Shown: positions 26,810 to 34,232 of the stretch, piece after piece
How the letters are laid out: every line of letters begins with the position of its first letter
Position numbering within the stretch: position 1 is the first letter of the stretch
Assembly: GCA_902362805.1 (NCBI GenBank)
Contig: CABIXY010000001.1
Coordinates: 488,358-552,357 of the forward strand
Source: Eubacteriaceae bacterium
GTDB lineage: Bacteria; Bacillota; Clostridia; Peptostreptococcales; Anaerovoracaceae
Direction: 5' to 3'
DNA: 64,000 nt
Made by a program: the position numbers and the translations under genes
The notes under the pieces: model-generated
What the model saw: the letters and a program-made list of their open reading frames with translations, nothing else
What the model was told of the DNA's origin: nothing
Database searches by the model: none

Positions 26810-27202
26810 TTATGCTACAGGAATGACACCTGGTATTCCGTTAGCGCTTTCCTGTTCGAGCAGAGTTACTGCTCTTTCCATCAGACACCCTTGAGCATAG
26901 GGTGAAAGCTGATAAAATATATCAACCAGTGACACCGACTGATCCTTACATTTATCAGAAAAAATGACGTCGGTCAAAAGTTTTGTTCCTTCCGACTGTA
27001 AGATCGTATCTACTCTGACATGGTAAAAGTCAGCCAAATCTACAATTGTATCCGCGCCTGGGATTTTTCTTCCCAGTTCATAAAGTGCATAAGTACTTCG
27101 ACACATGTGGATTCCGTCTGCAACTTCTGATTGCGTATATCCGAAGACGTTCCTTAAATATCTCATGTTCTTTGCCACTTGCATCTGTGTTTCTATTTTC
27201 AA
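26810..27202 (-). CDS. XRE-family helix-turn-helix regulator
   Basis: 130 residues. The N-terminal HTH_3 domain spans about 8-65: VAKNMRYLRNVFGYTQSEVA, then ELGRKIPGADTIVDLADFYHV. The C-terminal half is not recognised and has no sensor signature. It is divergent from a second XRE gene across a 232-bp region rich in dyads (27267-27296), the likely operator. Probably an autoregulator that also controls the sigma-factor operon; this is inference. Confidence 0.8.
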   Translation of the reverse strand: MKIETQMQVAKNMRYLRNVFGYTQSEVADGIHMCRSTYALYELGRKIPGADTIVDLADFYHVRVDTILQSEGTKLLTDVIFSDKCKDQSVSLVDIFYQLSPYAQGCLMERAVTLLEQESANGIPGVIPVA

Positions 27203-27266
27203 TACATCATCCTCCTAGTTAATCCATTCTTATTTCGACACAAAACCCCACACATATAATATAGAG

Positions 27267-27296
27267 CGATTTAAAATCGAAAAAGTTTCACTTTTT
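27267..27296. promoter_or_regulatory. operator-like dyads between two XRE genes
   Basis: CGATTTaAAATCG (27267-27279) directly abuts AAAAAGT-ttc-ACTTTTT (27280-27296), and a third partial dyad TCGAAAAAAGTCGA follows at about 27310. Adjacent palindromes in the gap of two divergent regulators are typical binding sites for dimeric HTH repressors. Confidence 0.55.
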
Positions 27297-27434
27297 GTAA
27301 TTTTTTTTCGAAAAAAGTCGATTTTTAGCAAAAATTCCCTCTATAGTTGTGGTAATATCCCCTGTAGGTTTATTTAAAAGACATGAAACTACACATAAAC
27401 TAATAGTGATTGCAAACGATTAGGGGGAAATCAA

Positions 27435-27806
27435 GTGAAACGCGAATTTGAATTAAAAGATCTCGACCAGATTGAGATGGGCCGTAGAATCAGAAGACAG
27501 AGAGAGTTTTTGGATTATACGAGAGAGGACCTTGCAGGTTATCTGGGGGTGTCGAGCAAATTTATAGCAGATATAGAATATGGCGAAAAAGGCATATCAA
27601 TTCGAAAGTTGTACATGCTGGCACAAATTCTTGAGGTCTCTGCGGACTATATCTTAGCAGGCCAAAGGTATGGCAATATTGTCGATGTGGAAAAGGATCG
27701 ATTGAAAGAGGAAATCCTTGAACCGCTAAAGCTTTGCAATACGCAGCAATTAAAGTGTATGGAGCAGATTGCCAAATTTTATGTAGAGGCGATTAAGCAG
27801 AGATGA
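27435..27806 (+). CDS. XRE-family helix-turn-helix regulator
   Basis: 123 residues starting at a GTG with AGGGGG seven bases upstream. The HTH_3 domain covers about 15-72 (MGRRIRRQREFLDYTREDLAGYL, IADIEYGEKGISIRKLYMLA). The C-terminal 50 residues are charged helix. The stop overlaps the following sigma-factor start (ATGA), so this regulator and the sigma factor are co-translated. Likely controls its own operon. Confidence 0.82.
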   Translation: MKREFELKDLDQIEMGRRIRRQREFLDYTREDLAGYLGVSSKFIADIEYGEKGISIRKLYMLAQILEVSADYILAGQRYGNIVDVEKDRLKEEILEPLKLCNTQQLKCMEQIAKFYVEAIKQR

Positions 27807-28366
27807 AGTTAACAAAGGAAGAGCTGCTCAGGCGGCGTGACATCCTGTGCGAAAAATACATTCTAATCAAAGGCCTTGTCGCTAACCTAGGCGTTCCAGA
27901 AAGTTATAGAGAAGATTTAATTCAAGAAATATTCGTGGCAGCATATATCAATATACATAAACTAAACGACATTGAACGGCTCGATGCGTGGTTATATCGG
28001 ATTTCGTACCGCAAGATGATTTTGTTCAGCAAAGCGCATCGAATTCGTTTTGAAAGGGAAATATCTTATCCGGACTACTACGGCGAACCGGGTATCGAGT
28101 CTGAGGAGGACAGCTATGTTTGGAAGGCGATGGATAATTGTCTGACGGATGAAGAACTTTGTGAAATGATCAACAGCCTGAAAGCACCCGCACCATATAT
28201 TATCAAGCTTAGATTTGAAATGGGTTTCAACTTAAAAGAGATATCGGATTTGCTGAATATGAAGTATAATACAGTAAAGACCATTGAACGCAGAGCGTTT
28301 AAAAAGCTGAAAGTGATGATTGAGGAAAGGGGTTACAGAAAGCATGATGGACAAGAAGCACAATGA
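27803..28366 (+). CDS. ECF-like RNA polymerase sigma factor
   Basis: 187 residues with sigma-70 region 2 (YREDLIQEIFVAAYINIHKL, LDAWLYRISYRKMILF) and region 4 (APAPYIIKLRFEMGFNLKEIS, MKYNTVKTIERRAFKKLK), the two-domain layout of ECF factors. It overlaps both neighbours by four and 23 bp. A membrane protein immediately downstream would be the cognate partner. Probably directs a small envelope-stress-like regulon; no target promoter is recognisable. Confidence 0.85.
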   Translation: MKLTKEELLRRRDILCEKYILIKGLVANLGVPESYREDLIQEIFVAAYINIHKLNDIERLDAWLYRISYRKMILFSKAHRIRFEREISYPDYYGEPGIESEEDSYVWKAMDNCLTDEELCEMINSLKAPAPYIIKLRFEMGFNLKEISDLLNMKYNTVKTIERRAFKKLKVMIEERGYRKHDGQEAQ

Positions 28367-29069
28367 GCCACAAGATGATTCTTATTATGATGCGTTAATA
28401 AAACAGAGGATTGGAGAGGCGCTGAGGAATCAGTCGCGAAAGGAAAGACTGGATCTCGCCCAGCTGGAGGCGTGGGTAGAAGCGGATCGGCAGAGACGGA
28501 GAGCAAAGGTCAAACGAATTCTTGCTGTGGCAAGCTGTTTTATCATTCTATGCATCGGCACCTTCAGTCTTAAGTTCGTATTCGATCCCGACGATTCTAT
28601 AGCTACAGCAGGGAAAAACGACAACAAAGTGACTGAGGAAGGGAATAATGTTGTTGTGAAACCGAATGGAGATGGCGTGGATGAGAATACAGGCGGAGAA
28701 AAGATTGTAATAAATAAGTGGGAAGGCGTTGCAGAGATTAGAGAACAATATTCGGACTTACTTATTCCTAGTTATATGCCTTCTGATTATAGTTTCGAAA
28801 ATTTAACTGTAGAAAAAAATGGCATAATACAAAGGTATATATTTGTATTTAAAAATAAAACCGATAATATAATTTTTAAGCAAACTATGAATAGTGACTT
28901 AACTGTTGTCTATGATTTTGATAGAAAAATACAGTGCAATAAGTATAAACTACTAATTGATGAAAGAAAAGAGAAAATCGGTTATTGTGCCTTAGAAAAT
29001 GGATATATATCTATAATTGCGGATATCCCAGATAATGAGATGAAGGACATAGTGAATGGCATAGAATAA
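28344..29069 (+). CDS. single-pass membrane protein, probable anti-sigma partner (DUF4367-like C-terminus)
   Basis: 241 residues. The cytoplasmic part (1-57) is charged and helical, a membrane segment spans about 58-77 (ILAVASCFIILCIGTFSLKF), then an acidic linker leads to an outside domain from about residue 120 (LLIPSYMPSDYSFENLTVEK), resembling the DUF4367 domains found in anti-sigma-operon proteins. No zinc-finger anti-sigma motif is visible, so the role is inferred from layout: it overlaps the sigma gene by 23 bp. The ATG pair at 28344 follows AGGAAAGGGG. The C-terminal half is AT-richer than its neighbours. Confidence 0.6.
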   Translation: MMDKKHNEPQDDSYYDALIKQRIGEALRNQSRKERLDLAQLEAWVEADRQRRRAKVKRILAVASCFIILCIGTFSLKFVFDPDDSIATAGKNDNKVTEEGNNVVVKPNGDGVDENTGGEKIVINKWEGVAEIREQYSDLLIPSYMPSDYSFENLTVEKNGIIQRYIFVFKNKTDNIIFKQTMNSDLTVVYDFDRKIQCNKYKLLIDERKEKIGYCALENGYISIIADIPDNEMKDIVNGIE

Positions 29070-29090
29070 AGGAGATGATTTCATCTCCTT
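29069..29090. terminator. bidirectional intrinsic terminator
   Basis: AAGGAGATGA-TT-TCATCTCCTT, a perfect 10-bp stem overlapping the upstream stop codon and ending 5 bp from the convergent gene. Confidence 0.7.
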
Positions 29091-29094
29091 CTAT

Positions 29095-29523
29095 TTAGAA
29101 TGGATCGGAATAAGTGGTTCTTTTATACTCGATTCCAGAGTCATACATATCGGTGCTTACGCATTTAATTCTATAGACTACACCTTTTTTTACAGTCCAT
29201 TCGTCATACGTTAGTACGACTTGCTTATTAGAACCTCTATAGTAGTGTGCACTTCCTGATACATCAGTTGCGGTAACCCAGCCAGAACTAGTCTTTTTCT
29301 GCAACACAATTGCTATGACATAGTCATCTGCTACGCCGGTAAAAGTGACTTCTACTGAGGCACCGGCTTTAGTATCACTAAATCTTTTAGTTCCTATACT
29401 CACTGCACTTGTGCTATATGTACTGGCATCCCCATTGCCAATAGCATCTGCAAAGCTGAAAGTTGCGGTGAGCCCCATCGTTAAAACGAGTACAAGTAAT
29501 ATACACAGTGTCTTTTTTCTCAT
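29095..29523 (-). CDS. small secreted protein, unknown function
   Basis: 142 residues with a signal peptide (MRKKTLCILLVLVLTMGLTA, cleavage probably after FSFADA). The mature part is about 115 residues, rich in Ser/Thr/Val and predicted beta-strand (AGASVEVTFTGVADDYVIAI; KQVVLTYDEWTVKKGVVYRI). No family recognised. AAGGAGAAG before 29523 fixes the start over a longer in-frame option. It is convergent with the sigma-factor operon, so it may be a member of its regulon; that is speculative. Confidence 0.65.
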   Translation of the reverse strand: MRKKTLCILLVLVLTMGLTATFSFADAIGNGDASTYSTSAVSIGTKRFSDTKAGASVEVTFTGVADDYVIAIVLQKKTSSGWVTATDVSGSAHYYRGSNKQVVLTYDEWTVKKGVVYRIKCVSTDMYDSGIEYKRTTYSDPF

Positions 29524-29810
29524 TTTACTTCTCCTTCTTTTTCTCTCATTAAAGTGATAACAAACGAAAATTACATTCTGCCCATGAGAATATAGCATAA
29601 TATTTTTTTTATCAATGTGGCCTGGACCCGCTAAAACTGGCTGTTTTAAATACGCTCATTTTAATTTAAAGGGACGTAGCTGCAATCAAAGACAAAAAAT
29701 AGCGAAAAAACACCTTGCGGTATAAAATTTCAAATGAGGACTTCGAAATACGCATATATTGCAAAAAAAGCTGTTTCAGTTTAATATAGCTGTATAAGGG
29801 AGGAAGACAT

Positions 29811-30911
29811 ATGAACTTGAATGTAGAAAAAAAGAATATAGAAAAAGAAAAACTGGATTCGCTGAGAGGAAAATGCAGCGATGCTCTGGATGCCCTTTGG
29901 AGCAGTGCTTGGCTGAAGAACTCCATTAACAAGCTGGATCGCAGTCACTTGGAAAGTCTTCAGATGACTGCCGAGCAGATTTGCAGTCAGAGCGAAGTGG
30001 CAGTGGTCATAGCCGCCGGTGATATGGCAAGAACCATTGAAGCCTGTACTTCTGCTGTAACACAGAGAGAGGCTTGTGCAGATGTCCTCGTCTTTGGCGA
30101 CAGTTTTTCTCCAGCAGAATATGCGGAACTGATGACAGACTTGGAAAAGAAAGATTTTGTACTGATATCTGTCGCACCGGGGTTGGAGACGGTATCTATG
30201 AGAGGCGCCTTTATGTGCCTGAAAAGCCTTTTGGTTACAAAATATGGCGCAGAGAAAGCAACGGAACGAATATTTGCAATCGCAGGTAAAAAGAGCAAGC
30301 TGATTGCAGAGGATGCGGCGGAAAACGACTATCCGCTCATTTCTTATCCAGAAGACGTGCCTGCAATTTATGGAGCCAATACCGCAGCGGTGTTACTGCC
30401 TATGGCGGTCAAGGGAGCGGATCTTTTGGAATATCTGGATGGATTTAGGGACATGCTGGCGTCTCCACAGTGGGATATTGATGCGACGGACTACGGTATC
30501 GCGCGGGCATTATACAAAAATGCAGGGGGAACAAAGGAACATTTCTGGATCTGGCAAAGTCAGCTTGCACACTTTGCCAGGTGGGAAGAAAATTTTGCTG
30601 ACGGTATTGAAAAGAGAAGCCTGAAACTGCCGGCAGACGACAAAGCAAATTGCGGGGACGCCTTTGACACACAGATTATCATCGAGGAAGATCAGGAAGA
30701 TATCATGATGCCGTATTTCGAAGGATGTAACGAGGACGGTTCTCTCAATTTACTTCTGACAGATACCGCACGGAAGTGTTTTTTTGAAAATAATGAGGAG
30801 AAAACCGGAGTACAGATCTCTGTAGAACGGCTTGATTCCTACAATTTGGGACAGCTTACGGCATTTGTCCAACTCTCCAATGGGATTACAGAATTTTTGT
30901 TAAATAATTAG
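29811..30911 (+). CDS. divergent phosphoglucose-isomerase-like (SIS) protein, probably not an isomerase
   Basis: 366 residues, shorter than bacterial PGI (about 450). The stretch GAFMCLKSLLVTKYGAEKAT and the following TERIFAIAGK align well with the PGI segment after the SGTT phosphate-binding loop, and ANTAAVLLPMAVKGADLLEY matches the later PGI helix. However, the position of the SKSGTT motif reads SVAPGLETVSMR, and the N-terminal GIGGS-type loop is AAGDMARTIEA. Sugar-phosphate binding is therefore probably lost or altered. AGGGAGGAAG precedes the ATG. It sits directly upstream of hbd but has its own transcription unit. Family by motif recall; role unknown. Confidence 0.55.
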   Translation: MNLNVEKKNIEKEKLDSLRGKCSDALDALWSSAWLKNSINKLDRSHLESLQMTAEQICSQSEVAVVIAAGDMARTIEACTSAVTQREACADVLVFGDSFSPAEYAELMTDLEKKDFVLISVAPGLETVSMRGAFMCLKSLLVTKYGAEKATERIFAIAGKKSKLIAEDAAENDYPLISYPEDVPAIYGANTAAVLLPMAVKGADLLEYLDGFRDMLASPQWDIDATDYGIARALYKNAGGTKEHFWIWQSQLAHFARWEENFADGIEKRSLKLPADDKANCGDAFDTQIIIEEDQEDIMMPYFEGCNEDGSLNLLLTDTARKCFFENNEEKTGVQISVERLDSYNLGQLTAFVQLSNGITEFLLNN

Positions 30912-30913
30912 GG

Positions 30914-30941
30914 TTTACATTCTTTATTTCTGTGTTATAAT
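30914..30941 (+). promoter_or_regulatory. hbd promoter
   Basis: TTTACA (30914-30919), 16-bp spacer, TATAAT (30936-30941) preceded by TGT. Start of transcription would be about 30948, giving a 75-base leader that contains a Rex-like operator. Confidence 0.7.
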
Positions 30942-30956
30942 GGAAGTAACGGTAAT

Positions 30957-30974
30957 AAGTTAATTTTTTAACAA
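30957..30974. promoter_or_regulatory. Rex-type redox operator upstream of hbd
   Basis: AAGTTAATTTTTTAACAA compared with the Rex consensus TTGTTAANNNNTTAACAA: 16 of 18 defined or free positions agree, the right half perfectly. Rex senses NADH/NAD+ and in Clostridia commonly controls butyrate-pathway genes including hbd. It lies just after the predicted transcription start, a repressing position. Confidence 0.65.
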
Positions 30975-31022
30975 AACTTACTCATAAGAAATCAACGCAC
31001 AATATAGTAGGAGGTTATCACA

Positions 31023-31871
31023 ATGAAGAAAATTGGTGTATTAGGAACAGGCACAATGGGTGCCGGAATCATTCAGGTACTTGCACAGAATGGTTATGAG
31101 GTTGTACTGAGAGCTAGAAGACAGACTTCAGTAGACAAAGGTCTTGCTACAGTAGAGAAAAACTTAGACAAGATGATCAAGAAAGAAAAGATCACAGAGG
31201 CTGACAAAGCTGAGATCATGGGCAGAGTACAGGGATCAACTGACATCAGCATCGTAAAAGACGCTGACCTGATCATCGAAGCTGCTACAGAAGATGCAGA
31301 AGCAAAGAAGGCTTTATTTGCTGAACTTGACCAGTTAGTTAAACCAGAAGCTATCATCGCTACAAACACTTCATCCTTATCCATCACTGATATCGCTGCC
31401 GCTACAAACAGACCGGACAAAGTAATCGGCATGCACTTCTTCAACCCAGTTCCAGCAATGAAACTTGTTGAAATTATCAAAGGATTGACAACTTCAGAAG
31501 AAACTAAGGCTACAATCGTAGAATTAGCTGAGAAGTTAGGCAAGACTCCAGTAGAAGTTGAAGAAGCTCCAGGATTCGTAGTAAACAGAATCTTAATTCC
31601 AATGATTAACGAAGGTATTGGAATCTTAGCAGACGGAGTTGCTGACGTAAAAGGTATCGATACAGCAATGAAACTTGGTGCTAACCACCCAATGGGACCT
31701 CTTGAACTCGGAGATCTGATCGGACTTGACGTTTGCCTGGCTATCATGGATGTACTTTACACTGAGTACGGTGATCCTAAGTACAGAGCACACGTTCTGC
31801 TGAGAAAGATGGTAAGAGCCGGCAAGCTGGGAAGAAAGACTGGCGTTGGTTTCTACGATTATTCAAAATAA
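31023..31871 (+). CDS. hbd: 3-hydroxybutyryl-CoA dehydrogenase
   Basis: 282 residues, full length. The NAD(P)-binding [20 protein letters not shown] opens the protein; catalytic motifs follow in [28 protein letters not shown] (catalytic His and Glu pair) and [15 protein letters not shown]; the helical C-terminal domain ends [13 protein letters not shown]. It reduces acetoacetyl-CoA to 3-hydroxybutyryl-CoA in butyrate or crotonate/amino-acid fermentation. Codon use (GTA, AAC, CCA, ACA preference) is much more biased than its neighbours, indicating high expression. The other butyrate genes (thl, crt, bcd) are not adjacent here. A Rex-like site suggests redox control. Confidence 0.95.
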   Translation: MKKIGVLGTGTMGAGIIQVLAQNGYEVVLRARRQTSVDKGLATVEKNLDKMIKKEKITEADKAEIMGRVQGSTDISIVKDADLIIEAATEDAEAKKALFAELDQLVKPEAIIATNTSSLSITDIAAATNRPDKVIGMHFFNPVPAMKLVEIIKGLTTSEETKATIVELAEKLGKTPVEVEEAPGFVVNRILIPMINEGIGILADGVADVKGIDTAMKLGANHPMGPLELGDLIGLDVCLAIMDVLYTEYGDPKYRAHVLLRKMVRAGKLGRKTGVGFYDYSK

Positions 31872-31903
31872 AGACCACAATAGAATTATACATAAGCAAT
31901 AGG

Positions 31904-31934
31904 AACTGCCTTGCAATCTGCAAGGCAGTTTTTG
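31904..31934 (+). terminator. intrinsic terminator of hbd
   Basis: AACTGCCTTGC-aatct-GCAAGGCAGTT with TTT, 32 bp after the stop. Confidence 0.9.
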
Positions 31935-32007
31935 TCAGCAATATTTCCAGTTACGTTTTTGATAAAAGTGGGTATGCTACGTATAGAAACCATTTAGGAG
32001 GTAGCAT

Positions 32008-32523
32008 ATGTTAAATGAAAAAGTAGGAAATCTATTAAATATACAGATAAACAAAGAGTTCTATTCGGCGTATCTTTATTTGGAGTTCGCCAATTTCTAT
32101 AAGGAGAAAGGGCTGGATGGATACTCGAACTGGTATCACATTCAAGCCAAAGAAGAAATGGATCATGCGCTGCTCATGATGCAATATCTGCAGAATAACG
32201 ACTTTCAGGTCGTATTTGAGGCCGTCGATAAGCCGGAGGCTGATTTGGAGAACTTTGACGATCCGCTGAAAAAAGGGTTAGAGCATGAACGGTACGTGAC
32301 AGGATTGATTAACGAAATTTACGGCGCAGCTCACGAGGTGAAAGATTACCGGAGCGTAAAATTTATCGATTGGTTTGTCAACGAACAGGGTGAAGAAGAG
32401 AAGAACGCCATGGACATGATTACGAAATACGAGTTATTTGGTCACGATCCGAAAGGACTCTACTCTCTGGATAACGAATACAAAGCGAGGGTGTATGCCG
32501 CCCCGTCATTGGTACTAGAATAA
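32008..32523 (+). CDS. ftnA: non-haem ferritin
   Basis: 171 residues. Four-helix bundle with ferroxidase-site residues visible: NKEFYSAYLYLEFANFY (Glu17-type), QAKEEMDHALLMMQYL (ExxH), and FVNEQGEEEKNAMDMI (Glu/Gln ligands), as in bacterial ferritin FtnA. It oxidises and stores iron in a 24-mer. The ribosome site is TAGGAGGT. Monocistronic with its own terminator. No haem-binding Met equivalent was looked for, so bacterioferritin is only weakly excluded. Confidence 0.92.
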   Translation: MLNEKVGNLLNIQINKEFYSAYLYLEFANFYKEKGLDGYSNWYHIQAKEEMDHALLMMQYLQNNDFQVVFEAVDKPEADLENFDDPLKKGLEHERYVTGLINEIYGAAHEVKDYRSVKFIDWFVNEQGEEEKNAMDMITKYELFGHDPKGLYSLDNEYKARVYAAPSLVLE

Positions 32524-32535
32524 GATAGATACGAG

Positions 32536-32568
32536 GCTGCCGGAACGACTTATGTTCCGGCAGCTTTT
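32536..32568 (+). terminator. intrinsic terminator of ferritin gene
   Basis: GCTGCCGGAAC...TTCCGGCAGC followed by TTTT. Confidence 0.88.
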
Positions 32569-32627
32569 GTTTTCCCCATATTGCAAAAAACGTGCCTAAA
32601 GTATTGAAATTTCAACATTTTTACGTA

Positions 32628-32656
32628 TTGACTTCCCCATATGACGGTGTTATTGT
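32628..32656 (+). promoter_or_regulatory. rpn-1 promoter
   Basis: TTGACT, 17 bp, TATTGT. The same module, with the spacer beginning TCCCCATA, lies before the second rpn gene at 34175, so promoter and leader were duplicated with the gene. Confidence 0.75.
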
Positions 32657-32690
32657 AAAGGAAAAGAAGAGGAGCATACGTAAGGGAAAA

Positions 32691-33647
32691 ATGAAAAAAT
32701 TATTTGAGAATACTTATCGCGGCCGGTTCAGTCTGACCAATGATCTGGTGTTTTACCTGGTATATGGGGCTGGTACGGAAGCGTCCAATCGGGCACTCGT
32801 AGCTATGTTGAATGTGGTCCTGGACCGAAAAGAGGATCCGATAACCAAGATCAAAGTGATCAATACCGTACATAAGGGACTGAGGCTAGGAGACAAGACT
32901 ACAGTAATGGACATCAAAGCTGAGACAGATTCAGGGGAGATGATTGATGTAGAGATGCAAAAGGGAACCTTGCATTTCTATAGCGAGCGCGCTCTGTTCT
33001 ATGGGGCGAGAATGGTCAATTCAGCATTGGAAAGTGGAATAAACTATGATAAAATGAAAAAAAGCATAGTTATATCCTTCGTTGATGGGACACTCTTTCC
33101 CGACACAAGAGATCTGCACACGGAATTTTTACTGCAGGAGAAGAACACTCACTTTGTTCTGACCGACCGTCTTTCTCTCCACTTCATAGAGTTAGGCAAG
33201 GTGGATGATAAGGTACCTTTGGAAAAAATGCTGCCATTAGAGCGGTTTTGTGCATATCTGAAATATGCAGGAGATGAGACGAGGGAAAACTATGTGAACA
33301 AACTACTCGATCTGGGAGAGGAGGCTGTTGACATGTCTGAATATGTATTTAGAGAAATCACGGAAGACGATTTGGCAAGGGAAATGCTAGAGCGCCAGGA
33401 AAAGGCTGCCCATGACATCGCCACTTGGAAAGAGCTGGCCAGGAGAGAAGGTCTGGAAGAAGGCAAAAAAGAAGGCAGAGAAGAGGGAAAAAGAGAAGGC
33501 AGAGAAGAGGGCAGAAAAAAAGGCAGACAGGAGGGCTATCACGACGGCATTGCTGAAGTTGCCAAGAAAATGAAGTCGGCAGGGATGTCAGTAGAAAAAA
33601 TCGTGGAACTGACTGGACTTCAGGCAATAGATATAGAAAAGCTATAG
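32691..33647 (+). CDS. Rpn-family recombination-promoting nuclease/putative transposase
   Basis: 318 residues. FSLTNDLVFYLVYG at the start, DIKAETDSGEMIDVEMQ (PD-(D/E)XK core: D...ExQ) and SERALFYGARMVNS mark the Rpn/PDDEXK_2 family (TIGR01784), nucleases that promote RecA-independent recombination. The C-terminus contains a tract of EGKKEGREEGK-type repeats (about residues 254-285), typical of the family and possibly a variable linker. The ATG at 32691 is preferred to an earlier in-frame ATG. A paralogue lies at 34233; the two share roughly two-thirds of residues by eye. Confidence 0.85.
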   Translation: MKKLFENTYRGRFSLTNDLVFYLVYGAGTEASNRALVAMLNVVLDRKEDPITKIKVINTVHKGLRLGDKTTVMDIKAETDSGEMIDVEMQKGTLHFYSERALFYGARMVNSALESGINYDKMKKSIVISFVDGTLFPDTRDLHTEFLLQEKNTHFVLTDRLSLHFIELGKVDDKVPLEKMLPLERFCAYLKYAGDETRENYVNKLLDLGEEAVDMSEYVFREITEDDLAREMLERQEKAAHDIATWKELARREGLEEGKKEGREEGKREGREEGRKKGRQEGYHDGIAEVAKKMKSAGMSVEKIVELTGLQAIDIEKL

Positions 33648-33870
33648 TACATCCCAAAGCGCTATTGACAGGGAAACCGGAAATAGTGCTTTTTCAATTT
33701 ATAGGAAATTACGTTTTTAACGGATGTCGTGTAGAATAAGGGGGTAATCAAAAGACAGCATAACAAAATAGCGGACGCGAGTAGGTCTGCCGGGACTCTT
33801 GGTATGTGGTTTTTCGTTTATGTGGTCTGCGCTGGACGACTGCAAAGGAAAAGGACAGGGGAGCGCGTTC

Positions 33871-34075
33871 CTAAGGGACGCTGCCCAGGACTTTTCTAAG
33901 CTGGTCATAAAGCGCATTTTTTTTGTACCAGACCTCCATGATTGCCATAGCCGCCCCGTGGCAGGGGCAGTCGAGGGGGTCATAGCCGAAGGAGGAGGCG
34001 ATGGCGAGCCTGCCTGCCCAGGTAGCAGCAGATGTACTTCACGGCATGGGAACCGGAGCCGGCAGGGGTGATAAT
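33871..34075 (-). pseudogene. IS91-like transposase remnant
   Basis: The 585-bp gap between the two rpn genes holds no intact gene. On the minus strand one frame gives SSFGYDPLDCPCHGAAMAIM, then EVWYKKNALYDQLRKV and a stop at 33871, resembling the C-terminal zinc-binding end of IS91-type transposases (xFGYDPLxCPxCG). A different frame just upstream gives AVKYICCYLGR, resembling the conserved KYIxRYLGR segment normally about 80 residues earlier. Both fit a transposase reduced by deletion and frameshift. No terminal repeats or oriIS/terIS were identified. Confidence 0.45.
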
Positions 34076-34174
34076 GTGCGGTACGCACTTTTTTATGTGT
34101 TTCGTTTTCCCCAATTAGCAAAAACTGTGCCGATAATACCATCGAAAATGTTTGAATTTCAACGTTTTATTCTA

Positions 34175-34203
34175 TTGACTTCCCCATACAAAGGTGTTAT
34201 CTT
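34175..34203 (+). promoter_or_regulatory. rpn-2 promoter
   Basis: TTGACT (34175-34180), 17-bp spacer, TATCTT (34198-34203). Same architecture and spacer sequence as the rpn-1 promoter, 30 bp before the start. Confidence 0.7.
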
Positions 34204-34232
34204 GAAGATAACAAAAAAGGGAGGAACTGGAA

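Noticed and set aside
33717-34142. 141-codon minus-strand frame in the rpn gap
   Set aside because: Proline/serine-rich with no ribosome site; the transposase-like motifs lie in two other frames, so this is a shadow.
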